Assembly: GCF_027580225.2 (NCBI RefSeq)
Contig: NC_073354.2
Location: forward strand, 13,000,501 to 13,064,500
DNA: 64,000 nt
Direction: 5' to 3'
Source: Misgurnus anguillicaudatus
Taxonomy: Eukaryota; Chordata; Actinopteri; Cypriniformes; Cobitidae
Shown here: positions 60,657 to 64,000 of the stretch, piece by piece
How the letters are laid out: the number at the start of each line of letters is the position of its first letter
How positions within the stretch are numbered: the stretch's first letter is position 1
The notes under the pieces: model-generated
The model's input: only the letters and a program-made list of their open reading frames with translations
The model's database searches: none
What the model was told of the DNA's origin: nothing
Made by a program: the position numbers and the translations under genes

Positions 60657-60781
60657 TTCTAAGGTAATAAAAACAATACAGTTTATTATGTAAGGTATTT
60701 ATACACTGATAATATCTTTATGTATATTATATTGCATTTCTGTCAAGCAATCATTTTAAAAGTTACACATTGCACCTTTAA

Positions 60782-62103
60782 TACATGCACACTTTTAATG
60801 TTTTTTAATGGATTTATATTTCAATTCTAAAAAGGTTTGTTAACGTCAAATGTTTTAAATGTCAATTTTAGTCTAGTGAACGTACAGTAGTTTTATAATT
60901 AGTTAGTTATCATGATAATATATTATTATTAGCAAGATATTTTTTTCAATATTGGTGTACTTTATTATATTGTTGTTGCTATCATTGAGATATTGCTTAC
61001 ACATTTTTTGAGGTATTTATCAGGAAATCTGCTGGGTTACTTATAAGTCAGTGTTTGAAATGTTTCTCAATTACCTTATTAAATTATCCTTTTTTTTAAC
61101 CTTTGTGGGCCACATACATAAGAGTAAAGAGAGTTTTGCAGTGTGGTTCCAATAATGTTTGCATCTGACTCTCATGTGTTTTTTTTTTTTTTTTTGGATG
61201 AGGATGGGTGGAGCAGTAAAACACACTTGAGATAAAACAGCGGACATTTGTATGAGCTGTTGAAGATGTGATACTGTATGCATGGAAGCAGATGCAAAAC
61301 AGTTTTGTGGGGATTACGTTTGTATTGGAAATATCTGCTTTATTTTACTTTCAAAGTGGCGGAAACTGTTTACTTGCATTATATGAATCACAGAGCACTG
61401 TGGTTTCTGCTCAATATTTTCTTATTGTTTACTGAAGAAAAAATGTAACAAACATATTGGATGGCCTGAGGGTGAGTAAATAAACAGCAAAATTTAATTT
61501 TGGGGGGAACTATCCCTTTAAGAAACTAAATGTTTGCAACGCCCAATCGGATGCGTTGCAAACATGGCTGCCTAGTGGCGCGACTTCCTTGAAGGGACTA
61601 AAAGCTGTCAACAGAAATGTGTGTTGGGTGGTCATATGTAACGAAATGTATGAAATAATGATAAACTATGGTCTTCCTGAAGTTTAACTGGTATGAGATT
61701 GCTTTGCAATCATATGTGGATTGTGGAAACCAATAAACTAATTATAATAATAAAATGTGTATCCTGAATACAGAATGAAATTGCTTTGGATAAAAGTGTC
61801 TGCCAAATGCAAACTGTTTATCTCCAGAGGTTTTAAAGCATATGTTGTAGTTTAAGTGATACTGTTTCCAACTGCACTATACACTGTTCCACCATTACTG
61901 CATGAGAGAGACAACCCATGATGGATGGGAGAAATTATCCAGGTTATTATGTCATACCATCTACTCATTTGCCCCACTGGGGATACAATCATGTACAATT
62001 ACAAACATGCTGTCTCATGAAACTACCCATCATGCACTGGGACTTCACGATCACCCACAAAATCACTGACATACATTTTCTGTCCAAGTTATTTTGCATT
62101 CTT
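60782..62103. other. Mostly unassigned; one-arm MITE fragment at 61440-61520 and SINE tail at 61780-61815
   Basis: GAGGGTGAGTAAATAAACAG with GGGGGGAACTATCCCTTTAA is one arm of the MITE type at 25624-25943. TTGCTTTGGATAAAAGTGTC then TGCCAAATGCAAA is a SINE tail without its head. Nothing else recognised. Confidence 0.5.
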
Positions 62104-62292
62104 ACACTGTAAAAAATTTGCTGTAATTAATTATGCAGCTGGTTGCCAGTAACTTACTGTAGAAAATAAAGACTGAGAATGTTTCATGTTCATTTAAGTT
62201 TGAACAAACTGTTGCCTGTAAATAACATAAATGTAAAATCTACAGTAATTTACTAGTAATACTGTCTTTCTACAGAATTTGTTTACAGTGTA
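62104..62292. mobile_element. Foldback MITE with TACACTGTAAAAAA ends (189 bp)
   Basis: TACACTGTAAAAAATTTGCT and CTGTAATTAATTATG on the left are mirrored by CTACAGAATTTGTTTACAGT then GTA on the right, with inner partners TTACTGTAG and CTACAGTAA. TA ends suggest a TA target. Confidence 0.82.
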
Positions 62293-62738
62293 CACTTTTA
62301 CTTGCACAATAGTCATTTTGTCATTTGTTGTTTACTAGAAGATTTCCCATCCAAACAAGCAGGCCTGTGCAGAATCAATAAAACAGGAAACGTGAAAAAG
62401 CACATCCTCTGATGTTAAGGACACTTAACAAAATGAAAACCATTTGGTTGTCAGAACGCTTCAGGGCCTCATTTCTAAAAGTTCTGCCTTGGATAACCTC
62501 TGTTCCAACCTCCGTTAATCATGTAATAGTAATACTGCACGAAATGTACAATATTATCAGCATGAAAATCTATTAAGTGCAAATGTTTCTGTAACCACAG
62601 TGGAAAATGTTATTGCTCAGATGTTGCTCTTTTGCATTGAAGTCCACCTGTGTTCTAATTTTTATTGTTGTTTCTGTCTATGTGGTGTTTTTGCTTTTAG
62701 ATAATGTCAAAACAGAGTTGCAGCCATATTGTCCAAGC
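62293..62738. other. No recognised feature
   Basis: No terminal repeats or frames of interest. Confidence 0.4.
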
Positions 62739-62797
62739 CAGTTGTTCTCAACTCCAGTCCTCGGCCCCCCCTCCCAGAAAATTTTAGATGTCTCCTT
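62739..62797 (+). mobile_element. hAT terminal fragment
   Basis: CAGTTGTTCTCAACTCCAGT followed by CCTCGGCCCCCCCTCCCAG is a common fish hAT-type terminus, cut off where family C copy 2 begins. Confidence 0.6.
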
Positions 62798-63515
62798 ATA
62801 ACCCCATTCACACAGAATTTGGTCCCAGAAAATACCCGTAAAATTGCCAGACAAGCGTCTGTGCGCCCGTATATCTTTTGGGATCGATACCGGAAAGAGG
62901 ACCTAGCAAGACACGGAAAACCCTCTGTGTGAACAAGAAGCCGAAACAATGGCGTAATGGGCGTGTCGTAGTGAGGACGCGCGAGTCATCACAACAAAGT
63001 TATGGTTCAGATCCATAAAACGAGAGATAACATGCATATAAACATTCACCACGAGAAACTAGATTGAAGCAGTTATCAGAAAATGATAAATGAGACGCAT
63101 AAACAATGACGCACGTGCCGTAGTGAGGATGCGCGTCGGCGCGTGTCATGGCAACATGAAGTTGGTTCAACTCTTTAAAATGAGGGATTTACAACATTCA
63201 CGGCGAGAAATGTCAGCAAACTGGACTGAAGCAGATATCAGGTAAGTTAGCTCGTCACTTAGTGCGTTGAAACGGAAATCATTCAGCAGCATAAACTTAT
63301 ATCGCGTCACATGCTCATTTGAGCTTATAATAAACCAAAAATGCCGGCGCGTCATCCCAACAATATATATTGTTCAGCTCCTCAAAACGGGGATTTTAAA
63401 TGCATATTAACAATCACGATGAGAAATGTCTGCAAATTATATTAAAGCAGAAATCAGGGAGCTCGTCAAATATCCACTCTGAAGCTGAGATCATTCACCA
63501 GAATAGAACGACGCG
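62798..63515 (-). mobile_element. Family C, copy 2, with three internal direct repeats
   Basis: Starts CCCCATTCACACAGAATTTG then GGTCCCAGAAAATACCCGTA, inverse of the right end of copy 1. Internal units at about 62998-63078, 63157-63241 and 63369-63466 each contain a 'GTTCAG/ACTC...AAA(A/C)(C/T)G...CGAGAAA' segment followed by 'GAAGCAGATATCAG'-like sequence. The other terminus is not found before 63519, where a different hAT end appears. Confidence 0.72.
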
Positions 63516-63518
63516 TTC

Positions 63519-63890
63519 CAGGGCCGGAGTGGGACTCATTTTCAGCCCTGGAGTTTCATGCCTTAGACCGGCCCACTTTAGTTCACGACTGACTATTAAA
63601 ATAATATCTTTAAACCCTCAGTACTATAAGTCTGCAGTAGTGCGCTGCTCTCTGCAGCCTTGCAATTCACTGTATTTTTCAAATCATATTCTGTGCAAAT
63701 GCAGTAAACAATTATAATTTTGGCCATAATCATGCAGCTCTACCATAAGACCATAATATTACTAAAGTAAACTTATTCAAAAACTAAAGGAAACAAATGT
63801 GTTTGTGTTTTCCTCTATATTTCTATTTCTAAAAAATTGTGAGTCTTGAGATTAACTGTTGGGTTGATAACGTTTGGAAACCCCTGATAT
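63519..63890. mobile_element. Two hAT-type end fragments
   Basis: CAGGGCCGGAGTGGGACTCA at 63519 and the inverse terminus TTTGGAAACCCCTG at about 63874-63887 are both hAT-like, but do not match each other, so they belong to different elements or one has lost its partner. The interior is AT-rich. Confidence 0.45.
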
Positions 63891-64000
63891 ACAATACACA
63901 AGCAAGATTTATCAAGTATGCATTGGAAACAAATGGAAAAAATCTGTATCTTTTTTAGTACTTAGATCATGTCTATTGCTAAATAATGTAGGCCTACATT

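Larger units (their letters stand above)
59260..60781 (-). mobile_element. TTAA MITE family B, copy 3, split by a hAT element
   Basis: Left edge TTAAAAGTGGTGTGTGTAAA and right edge ...ACACATTGCACCTTTAA, with TTAA at both edges. The left part has ATGTCGTCGTCTGAGACAAC and GGGCTACTGTAGAAACATGA; the right part has TTATATTGCATTTCTGTCAA. Same orientation as copy 2. Confidence 0.9.

Overview
This window is vertebrate nuclear DNA, most likely from a teleost fish and probably a cyprinid-type genome. The reasons are AT-rich sequence, long tri- to tetranucleotide and dinucleotide arrays, tRNA-derived SINE remnants, a Tc1-like transposase relic, and a very high density of non-autonomous DNA transposons with terminal motifs I recognise from carp- and zebrafish-like genomes. 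The species cannot be fixed from sequence alone. I see no prokaryotic organisation, no convincing host protein-coding gene, no intact RNA gene and no CRISPR array. Every longer open frame is either a transposase relic or an artefact of simple repeats. The window reads as intergenic or intronic DNA.

The dominant content is two classes of cut-and-paste elements. hAT-type elements start CAG or TAG and leave 8-bp target duplications; I can read matching or near-matching 8-bp duplications at 3624-4650, 7074-8205 (eroded), 25419-27009, 29320-29676, 48734-49406, 55378-56525 and 59464-60656. A second class starts TTAAAGG... and ends ...CCTTTAA, so a TTAA target is likely (piggyBac-like by inference): 7-252, 2139-2771, 6269-6533, 14344-15426, 21302-21696, 25624-25943, 30581-30998, 33321-33689, 39418-40798, 43608-43893 and 59260-60781. 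Several families have two or three copies here, so one copy serves as the empty site for an insertion in another.

Layout. 0-9 kb: MITEs, two hAT elements and a microsatellite. 9-16 kb: mostly unassigned sequence, a 0.94-kb full-length palindrome and a MITE-in-MITE. 16-21.7 kb: Tc1-like DD36E relic, a hAT remnant with a BED zinc-finger exon, and a further hAT inside a foldback. 22.4-25.3 kb: a GGAT/GATA/GACA tandem array with a higher-order period of about 0.63-0.69 kb, interrupted by an unrelated element. 25.4-31.2 kb: a hAT with an internal MITE, a 1.8-kb foldback holding another hAT, and a telomere-like-motif foldback (family F) interrupted by a TTAA MITE. 32.5-41.7 kb: more MITEs, a SINE, a roughly 350-bp degenerate tandem duplication, a 180-bp direct duplication, and a 1.38-kb TTAA element carrying an exon-like open frame. 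43-54 kb: the deepest nesting (44.0-46.2 and 48.4-50.6 kb). 54-64 kb: further hAT and MITE nests.

No genes work together here in the usual sense. The value of the window is a readable stratigraphy of insertions, plus a few odd items: the long palindrome, an exon-like frame inside a transposable element, and internal repeat-number variation inside family C. Family letters (A to R) are labels made for this window, not database names.
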